The notes under the pieces were generated by a model. That model had not been told where the DNA came from and did not search any database. It was given only the letters and a program-made list of their open reading frames with translations. A stretch of 64,000 bases of DNA from Serinibacter arcticus (lineage in GTDB: Bacteria > Actinomycetota > Actinomycetes > Actinomycetales > Beutenbergiaceae), in NCBI RefSeq assembly GCF_003121705.1, contig NZ_PYHR01000002.1:496001-560000 (forward strand), in the 5' to 3' direction. The translations under genes and the position numbers were made by a program. This document shows, piece after piece, positions 35,837-48,865 of the stretch (the stretch's first letter is position 1; every line of letters starts with the position of its first letter).

Positions 35837-35938
35837 CTACTGGAACTGGCCGATCCGGAGGAAGTTGAGGATGCCGCCGACGTCGATCAGCGGTCCCTGG
35901 ACGAGGGGGCCTTCGATGAGTGCGTTCCACATCTCCAC
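35837..35938 (-). CDS. 33-codon small ORF upstream of the NRPS
   Basis: A GTG at 35938 is preceded by AAGGAG (35950-35945) with an ideal 6-nt spacer; an ATG at 35932 is in the same frame. The peptide starts MEMWNALIEGP, contains a GP-rich middle and ends LNFLRIGQFQ, stopping at TAG 35837-35839. It is hydrophobic, with no Cys and no cluster of one amino acid as in classical attenuator leaders. It lies 84 nt before the NRPS, with a strong hairpin between. It may be a regulatory leader peptide, a signalling or antimicrobial peptide, or a chance ORF. I do not recognise a family. Confidence 0.55.
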   Translation of the reverse strand: MEMWNALIEGPLVQGPLIDVGGILNFLRIGQFQ

Positions 35939-36046
35939 GGGGAGCTCCTTCGATGGTTCTCGATCGCCCCGAGCGGGGCCTGTCACGAAGGGTTCGGAGT
36001 GCTCCGCCGAGCGGATGGGTGAGGGTGCGGAGTCCGGGCGGCCGGG

Positions 36047-37284
36047 TCAGACCTTGCCTTGCAGCAACCGGCGGAAGTAGATGACCGGCTCGAGGTACCG
36101 GTCGAAGGCCCACGTCAGCGCACGGGGGCGGACCAGGTCCACGACGGGCACGGACGGCTGCTCCGTGCCCGACCGGTCGAACTCGGCGAGCAGGAGGTGG
36201 CGCGACCCGGTGACCACCGGGGCGATCGAGTAGCCGTCGTAGGACTGGTAGGCCGTGCCCCGACGGCGCGCGGCGATGTTCGCCGCCACCACCGGGACCT
36301 GCTTGCGCAGCGCGCCCCCGACGGCAGGGCGTCGAGCGCCGCGACGTCGCCGAGCCCCCAGATCCGCGGGTGGTCGGGATGCTGCAGCGTGCCCGGGTCG
36401 ACGAGGAGGAAGCCGGCGTCGGGGCCGCCGCCGTCGCTTCCGTCGGGCTCGACGGCGAGACCGCTGGTGGCGATCCAGTCGGGGGCGCGGTGCGGAGGCG
36501 CCAGGTAGAGCGCGTCGTAGGGCACCGGAGCGTGGTTCGTCGTGCTCGCCGTCCCGGTGGGGTCGGCGTCCCGCAGCGTCAGCGTCCGGCCCGCGGCCTC
36601 CACACCCGAGACGACGACGCCGTACCGGACCCGGACACCCTGGGCGATCGCGGCGTCGTGCAGCACGCTGTCCGCGCGGGCCAGGTCGACCAGCCGCGGG
36701 CCGGCGACGAGCAGCTCGACGTCGATCGCCTCCCTGACGCCGGTGGCCCGCCAGTGCGCGAGCGCGAGGAAGAGCGGCTTGAGTGCCACGGGAGCGCACG
36801 GCACGTGCCGGTCGTCCATCACGAACACGGCGCGCCCCGCCGTCAGGCCGGCGAGCATCTCCCACGTCCGGACGGCGGAGTCGGGCAGGTAGCTGGTCGC
36901 GGCGTGGCCCGTGGCCACGGCGTCGGCGGATCCGGGGACGGCGTCCCAGTCCACGCTCGAGCCGGGGCACAGCGCCAGGTCGTTGTAGTGGAGCGTGCCG
37001 CCACTCTCCAGGTGGACGAGCCGCCTGTCGGCGTCGACGCGGACGACCCGGCCGCGGACCCGGCCGACGCCGTCGGGCGTGACCTCGTCCTGCGGCCGCC
37101 GCAGCTGCGTCAGACTCGCCTGCCCGCCCGCGACGTAGGACAGCATCGGGCGGTAGTGGTGGACATCCTCGGGCTCGACGACGACGACGTCGCGGGCGCC
37201 GTCGCGGTGCAGGCGACCCGCGAGCGAGAGCCCGGCGTTGCCGCCTCCGACGATGACGACGTCGTGGTGGGTGGTGGTGCTCAT
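36047..37284 (-). CDS. Sulfide:quinone oxidoreductase-like FAD/NAD(P) flavoprotein, frameshifted here
   Basis: A 412-aa two-dinucleotide-binding flavoprotein. The FAD fold is VVIVGGGNAGLSLAGRL; HYRPMLSYVAGG and PCAPVALKPLFLA match the SQR family, where the Cys near residue 160 is redox-active. The C-terminal SQR-type region reads VVTGSRHLLLAEFDRSG and WAFDRYLEPVIYFRRLL. The FAD-binding GLGDVAALDALPSGG is interrupted by the frameshift at 36316-36320 (CCCCC on plus, six needed). The second redox Cys at the usual position is not seen, so true sulfide oxidation is uncertain. ATG 37284. It is the first gene of the NRPS operon and divergent from the type III PKS. Confidence 0.8.
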
Positions 37285-37407
37285 GCGCTCACGCTCCGCT
37301 CCGGTGGACGAGGATCGTCCGCTCTCGACGCTACGCGGGACGGGGCCGGGCACGAGGCGCGGGTTTCCTCACACTTTCTCGACCGGGGAGGTGGGAGGTC
37401 GCGCGGT

Positions 37408-37420
37408 TACCCTCGAAACA
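37408..37420 (+). promoter_or_regulatory. -10 element for leaderless expression of the type III PKS
   Basis: TACCCT (37408-37413) is a TAnnnT -10 hexamer ending 6 nt before the ATG. No Shine-Dalgarno is close (the nearest GGAGG is about 20 nt away). The -35 is weak. The spacing equals that seen at the satD and DUF222 promoters. Confidence 0.45.
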
Positions 37421-38631
37421 TGACCATCAGCCTCAGGTCGGTGGCCACCGCGGTGCCACCGACCGTGCTCCGGCAGTCCGCGATGCGCGACCTGCTGCTG
37501 GCCCAACCGGGCCGCAGCCGGCTCGCCCGCCGCCTCGTCACGGCCGCCTTCGACGCGTCCGCGATCGACACCCGCCACACGGTCGTCGCCGACCTCGACA
37601 CCTCCCGGGCCGCCGTCGGGGCGTCCGGTGCTCCCGGGCCGCTGTTCGTGGCCGCTGACGAGGGTGCGGGCGAGGGTGCGGGCGAGGGTGGCCGGACACC
37701 CGTGCTCCTGGATCCCGGCACCGGCGCCCGCAACGACGTCTACGCCGCCCACGTCCCCGGTCTGGTCGCCGCGGCCGCGCGCGACGCGCTCGCCGCGTCG
37801 GGCGGGCTCGGGACCGCTGACGTCAGCCACGTCGTGACCGCCTCCTGCACCGGCTTCTTCGCGCCCGGCCCCGACTACGCGCTCGTGCGCGACCTGGGGC
37901 TGCCCGCCACCACGCGGCGACTCCACGTCGGCTTCATGGGGTGCTACGCCGCGTTCCCCGCCCTCGCGGCCGCCCGGTCGATCTGCGCCGAGGACCCGGA
38001 CGCCGTCGTGCTCGTGGTCTGCGTGGAGCTCTGCTCGCTGCACCTGCAGGCCTCCGACGACCCGGACACGATCGTCTCCTCCGCCGTGTTCGCCGACGGT
38101 GCCGCCGCCGCCGTCGTCACGTCGCGGCCGGCGCCCTCGGGACACGTCGTGCTCGACCTCGACACGCTGCGAACCACCCTGACCCCGGTCGGCGAGCAGG
38201 ACATGGCCTGGACGATCGGCGACCACGGGTTCGACATGGTGCTCTCCCGCTACGTCCCGGCGATCATCTCCGAGCACATCCGGGGCGCGCTCGACCCGCT
38301 TTTGGCCGAGGCCGGGACGGACGCCTCCGGGGCCCACGGCGTCCTGGAGCGGTGGGCCGTCCACCCGGGCGGGCGCTCCGTGCTCGACAAGGTGCAGGAC
38401 GCCCTGACGCTCGACGACGCGCAGATGGCCCCGTCGCGCGACGTCCTGCGGGAGTTCGGGAACATGTCGAGCGCCACCGTGCTGTTCATCCTGCGGCGGC
38501 TGATGGCCGAGGCCGCCGAGTCGCTCGGCGACGGCCGCGAGCGCGTGTGCGCGATGGCCTTCGGGCCGGGACTCACGGTCGAGTCGGCACTGCTCACCCT
38601 GCGCCGCTCCGACGGGGCGGCGACCGCGTGA
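37420..38631 (+). CDS. Type III polyketide synthase (alkylresorcinol/alkylpyrone-type)
   Basis: A 403-aa chalcone-synthase-fold ketosynthase that extends an acyl-CoA with malonyl-CoA units and cyclises the chain. The catalytic triad is Cys143 (VTASCTGFFAPG), His315 (WAVHPGGRS) and Asn348 (EFGNMSSAT). The block HVGFMGCYAAFPALAAA and VVCVELCSLHLQ is typical of the ArsB/Pks10-11/SrsA-like group that makes alkylresorcinols and alkylpyrones. An EGAG repeat near residue 85 is a surface-loop insertion. It is coupled by a GTGA overlap to a methyltransferase, then a flavin monooxygenase. The order resembles the Streptomyces srsABC phenolic-lipid operon. The starter and chain length cannot be read. Confidence 0.93.
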   Translation: MTISLRSVATAVPPTVLRQSAMRDLLLAQPGRSRLARRLVTAAFDASAIDTRHTVVADLDTSRAAVGASGAPGPLFVAADEGAGEGAGEGGRTPVLLDPGTGARNDVYAAHVPGLVAAAARDALAASGGLGTADVSHVVTASCTGFFAPGPDYALVRDLGLPATTRRLHVGFMGCYAAFPALAAARSICAEDPDAVVLVVCVELCSLHLQASDDPDTIVSSAVFADGAAAAVVTSRPAPSGHVVLDLDTLRTTLTPVGEQDMAWTIGDHGFDMVLSRYVPAIISEHIRGALDPLLAEAGTDASGAHGVLERWAVHPGGRSVLDKVQDALTLDDAQMAPSRDVLREFGNMSSATVLFILRRLMAEAAESLGDGRERVCAMAFGPGLTVESALLTLRRSDGAATA

Positions 38632-39414
38632 CGCGGGCACGCCGCTCCCCCGTGACCCGCCCGCGTCCGCCACGCGCCCGACCCACCCGCAGCGCGCACG
38701 GACTCGAGCGACGCGACGTCGCGGCCGTCGAGCTGATGGACGACCCCGACTGCGACGCCGAGGCGCTGCGGCGCACCTACGGCGCGTTCGTCGTCGTGAA
38801 CCGGCTCGTCGCGGGGTGGCGCGCGGTCTACGTGCGCCGGCTTCGCCCGCTGCTGAGCTCCTCCCGCACGACCACGCTCCTGGACATCGGCTCGGGCGGC
38901 GGGGACGTGCCCCGCGCGCTCGCCGGCTGGGCGGCGCGCGACGGCCTGCGGCTCGACATCACGGCGATCGACCCGGATCCCCGCGCGATCGAGTTCGCCA
39001 CCGCGCTCCCGCCGGTCCCGGGCGTGCGGTTCCGGGCGCTCCGCAGCGGCGACCTCGTCGCCGAGGGGGCGCGCTTCGACGTCGTCACCTCCAACCACCT
39101 CCTGCACCACCTCGACCCCGACGCCCTCGCGGGGCTGCTGGCCGACAGCGCTGCGCTCGCGCTGCGGCTCGTGGTGCACGACGACATCGCCCGCAGCCGG
39201 CTCGCCTACGCGGGCTACTGGGCGCTGACGCTGCCGCTGACCCGGGTCGGCCGCCCCCACGCGCCGTTCGTGCGCGACGACGGGCTGGTCTCCATCCGGC
39301 GCAGCTTCACCCCGACCGAGCTCGCGGCGGTGCTGCCGACGGGCTGGCGGGTCGAGACGGCACCCTTCCGCGTGCTCGCGGTCCGCGAGGTCGGTACGGG
39401 TACGCGGACGGGCG

Positions 39415-39431
<17 letters not shown>
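38628..39431 (+). CDS. Class I SAM-dependent methyltransferase
   Basis: A 267-aa Rossmann methyltransferase. SAM motif I is TLLDIGSGGGDVPRALAG; the acidic loop is ITAIDPDPRAIEF, and the post-motif is FDVVTSNHLLHHLDPDAL. The N-terminal 35 residues are Arg/Pro-rich. The GTG at 38628 overlaps the PKS stop. It probably methylates the phenolic product of the type III PKS. It differs in fold type from SrsB, which is an isoprenylcysteine-methyltransferase-like membrane enzyme, so the pathway is not identical. Confidence 0.88.
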
Positions 39432-40602
<1,171 letters not shown>

Positions 40603-40634
40603 GCGCCGGTCCGGGACGGCGACGGCGACGGGCC

Positions 40635-41483
40635 CTACGCCGTCAGCGACGTCCCCGAGAGCGCGAGCTGCACGGCCACGATCAGCGAGGCGACGATGAT
40701 CAGCCGGAACAGCAGACGCCCGGGCGGTCGCGTGGCGACCAGCACGATCCCGGTCGTGGCCAGAAGCACGCACGCGATCAGTCCCACCACCCCGAGAGCT
40801 CCCGGCCCGGCCTGCGAACCCGCGAGGACGGGGCCGAACGTCACCAGGGCGGCGGCCACCGCCAGCGCCGTGAAGGCCACGACCCCCGAGGGCACGAGGC
40901 CGAGACGGTGCGGGAGCCCCGCGATCCCGGTGCTCGCGTCGTCGGCGAGGTCGGGCAGCACGTTGGTGAAGTGGATGGCGACGCCGAACGTGGCACCGAC
41001 CGCCAGCGCCCACCACGCGGGGGCGGCTGGAGGCTGCGCGGCGAACGTCACGACCGCCGGCAGCAGCCCGAAGCTCAGCACGAACGGCGCCACCGACCAC
41101 GCGGTCCGCTTGAGCACCGCGTTGTAGGCCCAGCCGGAGGAGACCAGCACCAGGTGCAGGACGCCCGCGATCCATCCGAGCGCGAACGAGAGCGGGACGG
41201 TCGCGAGCGCGGTCCCCCACGCCGCCGTGCGCACGAGGTTCACGGAGACGTCGCCGCGCGCGACCGGCTTGTCGGAGCGGTGCACGGCCCGGTCGCGCTC
41301 GGCGTCGAGCCAGTCGTTGGAGAACCCGATCGACAGCTGGCCGGCGAGGAAGGCCAGGCCCAGCAGGACCACCCGTCCCGGCCCGAGACCGCTGCCGATC
41401 CCGAGGACGACCGCCAGCGTCGTGACGGTGACGGTGGGACCGGGGTGGCTGGCGAGCAGGAGCGCACGGGCGCGGGCGAGCAT
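40635..41483 (-). CDS. UbiA-family prenyltransferase
   Basis: A 282-aa integral membrane aromatic prenyltransferase with about eight helices. The two Asp-rich Mg/diphosphate motifs are FSNDWLDAERDRAVHRSDKP and LPDLADD. It is convergent to the monooxygenase, with only 32 nt between the stop codons. Type III PKS plus UbiA suggests a prenylated quinone or resorcinol, although it could serve quinone metabolism instead. No dedicated prenyl-diphosphate synthase is in the window. Confidence 0.88.
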   Translation of the reverse strand: MLARARALLLASHPGPTVTVTTLAVVLGIGSGLGPGRVVLLGLAFLAGQLSIGFSNDWLDAERDRAVHRSDKPVARGDVSVNLVRTAAWGTALATVPLSFALGWIAGVLHLVLVSSGWAYNAVLKRTAWSVAPFVLSFGLLPAVVTFAAQPPAAPAWWALAVGATFGVAIHFTNVLPDLADDASTGIAGLPHRLGLVPSGVVAFTALAVAAALVTFGPVLAGSQAGPGALGVVGLIACVLLATTGIVLVATRPPGRLLFRLIIVASLIVAVQLALSGTSLTA

Positions 41484-41522
41484 CCGTCCAGCCTAGGCGG
41501 GGGAACCGTCGCGACCGGCCGG

Positions 41523-42230
41523 TCAGGCCGTGGTCGGGAACTGACGCCGGGCGTTGGCGGCGATCCGCCGCATCATCCACGCGTCCAGGACCCCGCCCAC
41601 GGCGCCGCCGGCGAGCGGCACGAGCCGTCCCAGGCGGGTGAGGAAGCGCTCCGCCACGCCGCGCAGGAGCCGGAAGCCGATCGCCTTGTTCACCATCATC
41701 ATCGACGAGGCGGGAAGGCGACGCAGCGCGAGGGCGGTCACCCGCCCGGTCCCCGTGGAGATACCTGCTCGGCGCAGCACGTCCTCGGCGTCGGAGCCGA
41801 CGAGGGTGAGCACCACCGCCGTGCGGATCTGCTGCTCGCTGACGTCGTACCCGCGCAGGGTCGCGATCGCGCCCACCAGCCGGGTGGCCTGGACGTAGAA
41901 CTCCACCAGGTTCGCCGGAAGGGCGACCGGCATGGTCGCGAAGCCGCCGACCCCGGTGACGACGCCACCCGCGGCCCCGCCGCGGGTCGCGGACTTCGTG
42001 ACGGCGCGGATCGCGCGGTCGACGTCGCCGTCGGCGCGCTTGAGAGCCGAGTCGGCGACGGCGCGTGCCGAGCAGAACGGCCCGCGACCGTCGAGGCCCA
42101 GATCCGTGATCGTGCGCACGACCCGGGCGGTCACACCGTTCTCGGGCGCGGCGGTTCCCGCAGCGGTCAGGGCCGACTCGTCGCCCGCGCCGGACTTCCG
42201 GCCGGACCGGCCCTTGCTGAACAGTCCCAT
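41523..42230 (-). CDS. EcsC-family protein
   Basis: A 235-aa protein: a Lys/Gly-rich N-terminus (MGLFSKGRSGRKSGAGD), then an Ala-rich hydrophobic helical domain with GGVVTGVGGFATMPVALPAN and VPLAGGAVGGVLDAWMM. These glycine-rich helices are typical of the EcsC family. Function is unknown. The ATG at 42230 has GAGGGAG just upstream; TATGTT (42285-42280) is a possible -10. It appears to be a single gene. Confidence 0.75.
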   Translation of the reverse strand: MGLFSKGRSGRKSGAGDESALTAAGTAAPENGVTARVVRTITDLGLDGRGPFCSARAVADSALKRADGDVDRAIRAVTKSATRGGAAGGVVTGVGGFATMPVALPANLVEFYVQATRLVGAIATLRGYDVSEQQIRTAVVLTLVGSDAEDVLRRAGISTGTGRVTALALRRLPASSMMMVNKAIGFRLLRGVAERFLTRLGRLVPLAGGAVGGVLDAWMMRRIAANARRQFPTTA

Positions 42231-42349
42231 GGCGCTCCCTCTCGTGGTCGGGCCCGCTGGTGCAGGAAACCCGGGAGCCAACATAAGCCGGGGCCGGGGG
42301 GATCGGCGGGAGGAATCTGGAGGCTGATCCGGCAGCGTCCGCCCGGCCC

Positions 42350-42841
42350 TCAGAGGGAGACCAGCAGCCACCGACCGAGGGCGCCCACGACGACGGCCCA
42401 GATCAGGGAGGTCAGCGTGCCGATGATGAAGCGCTCGGAGACGGCGGCGCCGAGGGAGGCGGCGGCGGGATCGCGCCCGGCGGTGGCCGCGCCGCCCGTG
42501 GTCGCCCCCGTCGGGTCCGGCCGACCGGTGCCGGTGGTGCCTGCCGACCCGTTCGTGCCCGCGGTCCCGGCCGTCGTGGCGGAGTCGCGCAGCTCGGGGT
42601 AGCGGCCGAGGCCCTTGACGGCCACGACCACGGCGATGCCCTCGGGCTGACCGAGGACGACGCAGCCCGCCGTCGCGACGCGCTCGAGGATCCCGATGAT
42701 GAGCCCACCGCGCAGGATCGCCTGCGAGCTCGCCGCCGAGACGCCGCCGCGCCGCTGGGCGAGCCGGAGGACGGCGGGGACGAGCAGCACTCCCCCGGCC
42801 GCCGCGGCGGCCAGCACGAGGACGACGATCGCTACGGTCAT
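42350..42841 (-). CDS. DUF3307-like membrane protein (C-terminal half only)
   Basis: A 163-aa membrane protein with helices at about 2-22, 42-75 and 135-163. The segment GGLIIGILERVATAGCVVLG, then VVAVKGLGRYPELRDS and SERFIIGTLTSLIWAVVVGA, follows the pattern of the C-terminal part of DUF3307 proteins (IGxLER, AKxxxRFxE, ExxLIGTLxS). A Thr/Gly-rich linker separates the halves. It starts 12 nt after satD, on the same strand. SatD plus DUF3307 is a recurrent gene pair in other phyla, which supports the identity. Function is unknown. Confidence 0.65.
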   Translation of the reverse strand: MTVAIVVLVLAAAAAGGVLLVPAVLRLAQRRGGVSAASSQAILRGGLIIGILERVATAGCVVLGQPEGIAVVVAVKGLGRYPELRDSATTAGTAGTNGSAGTTGTGRPDPTGATTGGAATAGRDPAAASLGAAVSERFIIGTLTSLIWAVVVGALGRWLLVSL

Positions 42842-42853
42842 GACCCGATCCTG

Positions 42854-43513
42854 TCAGCCGCCACCGACAACGCCCCGCAGGCTCGGCCGACGTGGTCCGC
42901 CCCAGGCGGGGTCGGCGGCCAGCAGCAGGTGGGCCGCTACGGCCCGGGCGTCCTGCTCCTCCTGCCACAGAGCGTCGCGTCCCAGCTTGCTGACGTTCTG
43001 CGGCGTGACTCCGAGTGCGGCTGCCACCTCGACCCCGGTGGCGCCGGGTCGCTCGAGGAGGTCCAGCGCACGCCACTGCGTCGCGGTGCGACGCCGGACG
43101 ACGGAGGCGAGCAGCTGCAGCACCGCCTCCGCGCGGGCCGCTGCCACGGCGTCGTCGGCGTGGACCGCCAGATCGTTGGCGACGGTCCGCCCCTTGGCCC
43201 GCTCGACCGCGGTCCGCGCGTGCACGAAGGCGGCGCCGCTGCTCGCCGGGGCACCGCCGTCCGCCGCGCTCGCGAGCTCCCCGGCACCGGCACCGACCCC
43301 GACGCTCCAGCCGCCGGTGCGTGCGAGGTGCAGGACGAGGTCGACCACCGCGACGGGATCGGACAGCACCCCCTGGACCTCGTCACCCACCGTGCGCACG
43401 AACGGCAGGAGCACGACGTCGTCCTCGAGCCGGGCCGTCAGGTCCTCGAGCAGCTCGGGCACGTGGTCGGGGTTGCTCCGGCTGGCCCGTTGGTCGATCG
43501 TGAGGACGAACAT
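42854..43513 (-). CDS. SatD-family protein with C-terminal winged HTH
   Basis: A 219-aa protein. The N-terminus MFVLTIDQRASRSNPDHVPELL and the FVRTVGDEVQGVLSDP region fit the SatD family, which looks nucleotide-cyclase-like in its beta core. The C-terminus (about 150-185) is a helix-turn-helix: TGVEVAAALGVTPQNVSKL. The ATG at 43513 is very probably the transcription start. An inverted repeat at the promoter suggests autoregulation by the HTH. The role of SatD is not established. Confidence 0.75.
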   Translation of the reverse strand: MFVLTIDQRASRSNPDHVPELLEDLTARLEDDVVLLPFVRTVGDEVQGVLSDPVAVVDLVLHLARTGGWSVGVGAGAGELASAADGGAPASSGAAFVHARTAVERAKGRTVANDLAVHADDAVAAARAEAVLQLLASVVRRRTATQWRALDLLERPGATGVEVAAALGVTPQNVSKLGRDALWQEEQDARAVAAHLLLAADPAWGGPRRPSLRGVVGGG

Positions 43514-43514
43514 G

Positions 43515-43549
43515 AATCAACCATAGGGAGTTGATCACGCAAGATCAAC
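43515..43549 (-). promoter_or_regulatory. satD leaderless promoter with overlapping operator-like inverted repeat
   Basis: On the minus strand, TTGATC (43548-43543) and TATGGT (43525-43520) are 17 nt apart and 6 nt lie between the -10 and the ATG at 43513. GTTGATC (43530-43536) and GATCAAC (43543-43549) form a perfect 7-bp inverted repeat with a 6-nt spacer that covers the -35 and part of the spacer. A further half-site ATCAACC lies at 43516-43522, over the -10. The stretch is AT-richer than its surroundings. Confidence 0.75.
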
Positions 43550-43617
43550 CCCGAGGAGTTGTGACGTGCGTGAGATCGCTCGGGCTGCGTGTCGGTGGTC
43601 GGGGGCAGGATGGCCCC

Positions 43618-45204
43618 ATGGTTGCCCTTCACACGCTCGTGACGACCTCGGCCCAGGTCGCTGCCACCCGGTCGCGCCTGGCCAAGCGCGCGCTGCTCGC
43701 GCCCGTGCTCGCCGCTGCTGACCCGGCGGAGATCGGGCTCGTGGCGACCTATCTCTCGGGTGCCCTGCGACAGCGGCGCACCGGCGTGGGCTGGGCCGGA
43801 CTGCAGCAGATGCCCCCGCCCGCCGTCGAGCCGTCCCTCACCGTGGTCGGCGTCGACGCGGCGTTCGAGCACCTGGCCACCGAGCTCGGCGAGGGCTCCG
43901 CCGCGCGCCGGACCGCCGGCGTCACCGCCCTGTTCGCCGCGGCGACGGCCGAGGAGCAGGCCTTCCTGCGGGCTCTGGTGGCGGGTGAGCTGCGCCAGGG
44001 TGCCTCGGCGTCGACGGTCCAGGACGCCCTGGCTGCCGCCTACGAGGTCCCGCTCGCCTCGGTCCAGCGCGCGGCCATGCTCGTGGGCTCGACCGCGACG
44101 GCCGCCACACTGGCGGCCACGGGCGGGCAGGAGGCGCTCGACGCCGTCACGCTCCGGGTGGGCGTCCCGGTGCAGCCGATGCTCGCGGCCAGCGCGCCCG
44201 ATCCCGCCGCCGCCGCGGCGAAGGTGGGGCTGCCCGCCGTCGTGGACGTCAAGATCGACGGCATCAGGGTCCAGGTGCACCGCCGGCCCGAGGCTGACGG
44301 GAGCGCGGGCGTCCGGTTGTTCACCCGCAGCCTCGACGACATCACCGACCGGCTGCCCGAGATCGTCGAGCAGGTGATCGCGCTCCCCGCCACGACGCTG
44401 GTGCTCGACGGCGAGGTGGTGGGTCTGCGCCCGGACGGCACTCCGCTGCCGTTCCAGGTCATCGCGTCCCGCACGGCCACGAGCACCGATCCCGTGACGG
44501 CCCGGACGCGCGTCCCGCTGTCGCTGGTGGTGTTCGACGCGCTCCACGTGGACGGCCGTGACCTGCTGGACGAGACGCTCACCGTCCGCAACGCCGCCCT
44601 GGCCGACCTGCTCCCCGCTGGGCTGGCGGTCGAGCGGCACGTGGTGACCACCGAGGCCGAGGCCACCGCCGTGTTCGACCGCGCCGTCGCCGGACGCTGG
44701 GAGGGGGTGGTGGTCAAGAAGCCCGACGCGCCGTACGCGGCGGGGCGCCGGGACGCGGGCTGGGTGAAGGTGAAGCCCCGGCACACGTTCGACCTCGCCG
44801 TCGTGGCGGCCGAGTGGGGGTACGGACGACGCCGGGGCTGGCTCTCCAACCTGCACCTCGCGGCCCGCGACCCCGCCACGGGCGAGCTCGTGATGCTCGG
44901 GAAGACGTTCAAGGGGCTGACCGACGCGACGCTCGCGTGGCAGACGGAGGAGCTGCAGCGGCGGGAGGCACGGCGCACGGGGACGACGGTGTTCGTCGAC
45001 CCGCCGCTGGTGGCCGAGATCGCGATCGACGGCGTCCAGGTCTCCACGCGGTACCCGGGCGGCATCGCGCTGCGGTTCGCCCGTGTGCTGCGCTACCGCG
45101 AGGACAAGACGCCCGACCAGGTCGACTCGCTCGCCGACGTCCTGGCCCTCTCCCCCGTGCTGGACGACGACGCGGCCGAGGACTCCGTGGAGTCGCCGGA
45201 CTAG
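43618..45204 (+). CDS. ligB: ATP-dependent DNA ligase
   Basis: A 528-aa ligase of the LigB type. The adenylation lysine is in VVDVKIDGIRVQVHR (KxDGxR motif I). Motif III is LVLDGEVVGL, motif IV WEGVVVKKPDAPYAAGRR, and motif V WVKVKPR. The N-terminal DNA-binding helical domain (ATRSRLAKRALLAPVLAAAD) and the OB domain complete it. The ATG at 43618 has AGGA 7 nt upstream. LigB is a non-essential repair ligase besides NAD-dependent LigA. It is divergent from satD. Confidence 0.94.
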   Translation: MVALHTLVTTSAQVAATRSRLAKRALLAPVLAAADPAEIGLVATYLSGALRQRRTGVGWAGLQQMPPPAVEPSLTVVGVDAAFEHLATELGEGSAARRTAGVTALFAAATAEEQAFLRALVAGELRQGASASTVQDALAAAYEVPLASVQRAAMLVGSTATAATLAATGGQEALDAVTLRVGVPVQPMLAASAPDPAAAAAKVGLPAVVDVKIDGIRVQVHRRPEADGSAGVRLFTRSLDDITDRLPEIVEQVIALPATTLVLDGEVVGLRPDGTPLPFQVIASRTATSTDPVTARTRVPLSLVVFDALHVDGRDLLDETLTVRNAALADLLPAGLAVERHVVTTEAEATAVFDRAVAGRWEGVVVKKPDAPYAAGRRDAGWVKVKPRHTFDLAVVAAEWGYGRRRGWLSNLHLAARDPATGELVMLGKTFKGLTDATLAWQTEELQRREARRTGTTVFVDPPLVAEIAIDGVQVSTRYPGGIALRFARVLRYREDKTPDQVDSLADVLALSPVLDDDAAEDSVESPD

Positions 45205-45238
45205 GCGCGACGGGCGGGGGCGGACCGTTCGGGGAGGG

Positions 45239-48062
<2,824 letters not shown>

Positions 48063-48105
48063 GATCACCATCATCCCACGGCACGCGGCCGGAGCCGCCG
48101 CGCGT

Positions 48106-48783
48106 TCACGGGGTGGGAAGGACGGCAGCGACGACGGCCCACCCCGTTCCCGCGAGCAGCCACGGTCCGAAGGCCAACGGGGTGCCGCGGTCGGCTCGGC
48201 GGAGCGCGAGCAGCACCAGCGCGGCCACGCCGCCGAGCACGACACCGGCCACCAGCGTCACGGCGACGCTCGTCGGGCCGAGCAGACCGGAGACGAGGCC
48301 GAGGAGGCCGACGAGCTTGACGTCGCCGTAGCCCAGGGCGCGGGGCACCGCGAGGACGACGAGGGTGAGCACGATCCAGCAGGCGGCGGAGGCCGCGAGG
48401 GCCAGGAGCACCCGGTGGGGGTCGCTCAGCGGGAGCGACGCCAGCAGCAGGAGGGACGCGGCGGCCCAGCCGCGCAGGACCAGCACGTCGGGCAGGCGGT
48501 GGCCGGCGGCGTCCACCAGGCAGGCGGCGGTGGCCGCCGCCAGGGCGACGAGCACCGCGGGCCAGGTCCAGGGCTGGCCGGTCGCGTGGACGTGGAGCCC
48601 GGCGACCAGACCCGTGAGGACGCCGGCGACGGCGACGGCGGCCGGGTGGAGGAACCAGGCACCGGGCCTCCCCGACGCCGGGACGAGTCGCGCGAGCCGG
48701 CCCGCGGCCATGGCCCCCGCCGCGCCCAGCAGCGCTGCGCCGAGCGCCGTCAGCGCGAGGGTGAGGCCGGTCATGGCGTCCAT
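48106..48783 (-). CDS. Prepilin peptidase, A24 family
   Basis: A 225-aa membrane aspartic protease (TadV/PilD-like peptidase domain, no N-methyltransferase domain). The two catalytic Asp are in [12 protein letters not shown] and [12 protein letters not shown]. About six to seven membrane helices are visible. It would cleave class III signal peptides of type IV pilins or pseudopilins. No other pilus gene is in the window; it sits alone between aroE and aroC on the same strand, common in actinobacteria. ATG 48783 or 48774. Confidence 0.88.
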   Translation of the reverse strand: MDAMTGLTLALTALGAALLGAAGAMAAGRLARLVPASGRPGAWFLHPAAVAVAGVLTGLVAGLHVHATGQPWTWPAVLVALAAATAACLVDAAGHRLPDVLVLRGWAAASLLLLASLPLSDPHRVLLALAASAACWIVLTLVVLAVPRALGYGDVKLVGLLGLVSGLLGPTSVAVTLVAGVVLGGVAALVLLALRRADRGTPLAFGPWLLAGTGWAVVAAVLPTP

Positions 48784-48865
48784 GATGGCCCAGGCGTCGG
48801 GCTGCCCGAGCTCCGACAGGTCGCCCTGGGGACGGACGACGCGTCGCGAGGCCGGAGTCGAACGG

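Noticed and set aside
37369-38673. Minus-strand 434-codon frame opposite the type III PKS
   Set aside because: It lies wholly antisense to a PKS with a complete Cys-His-Asn triad and shows no family features.
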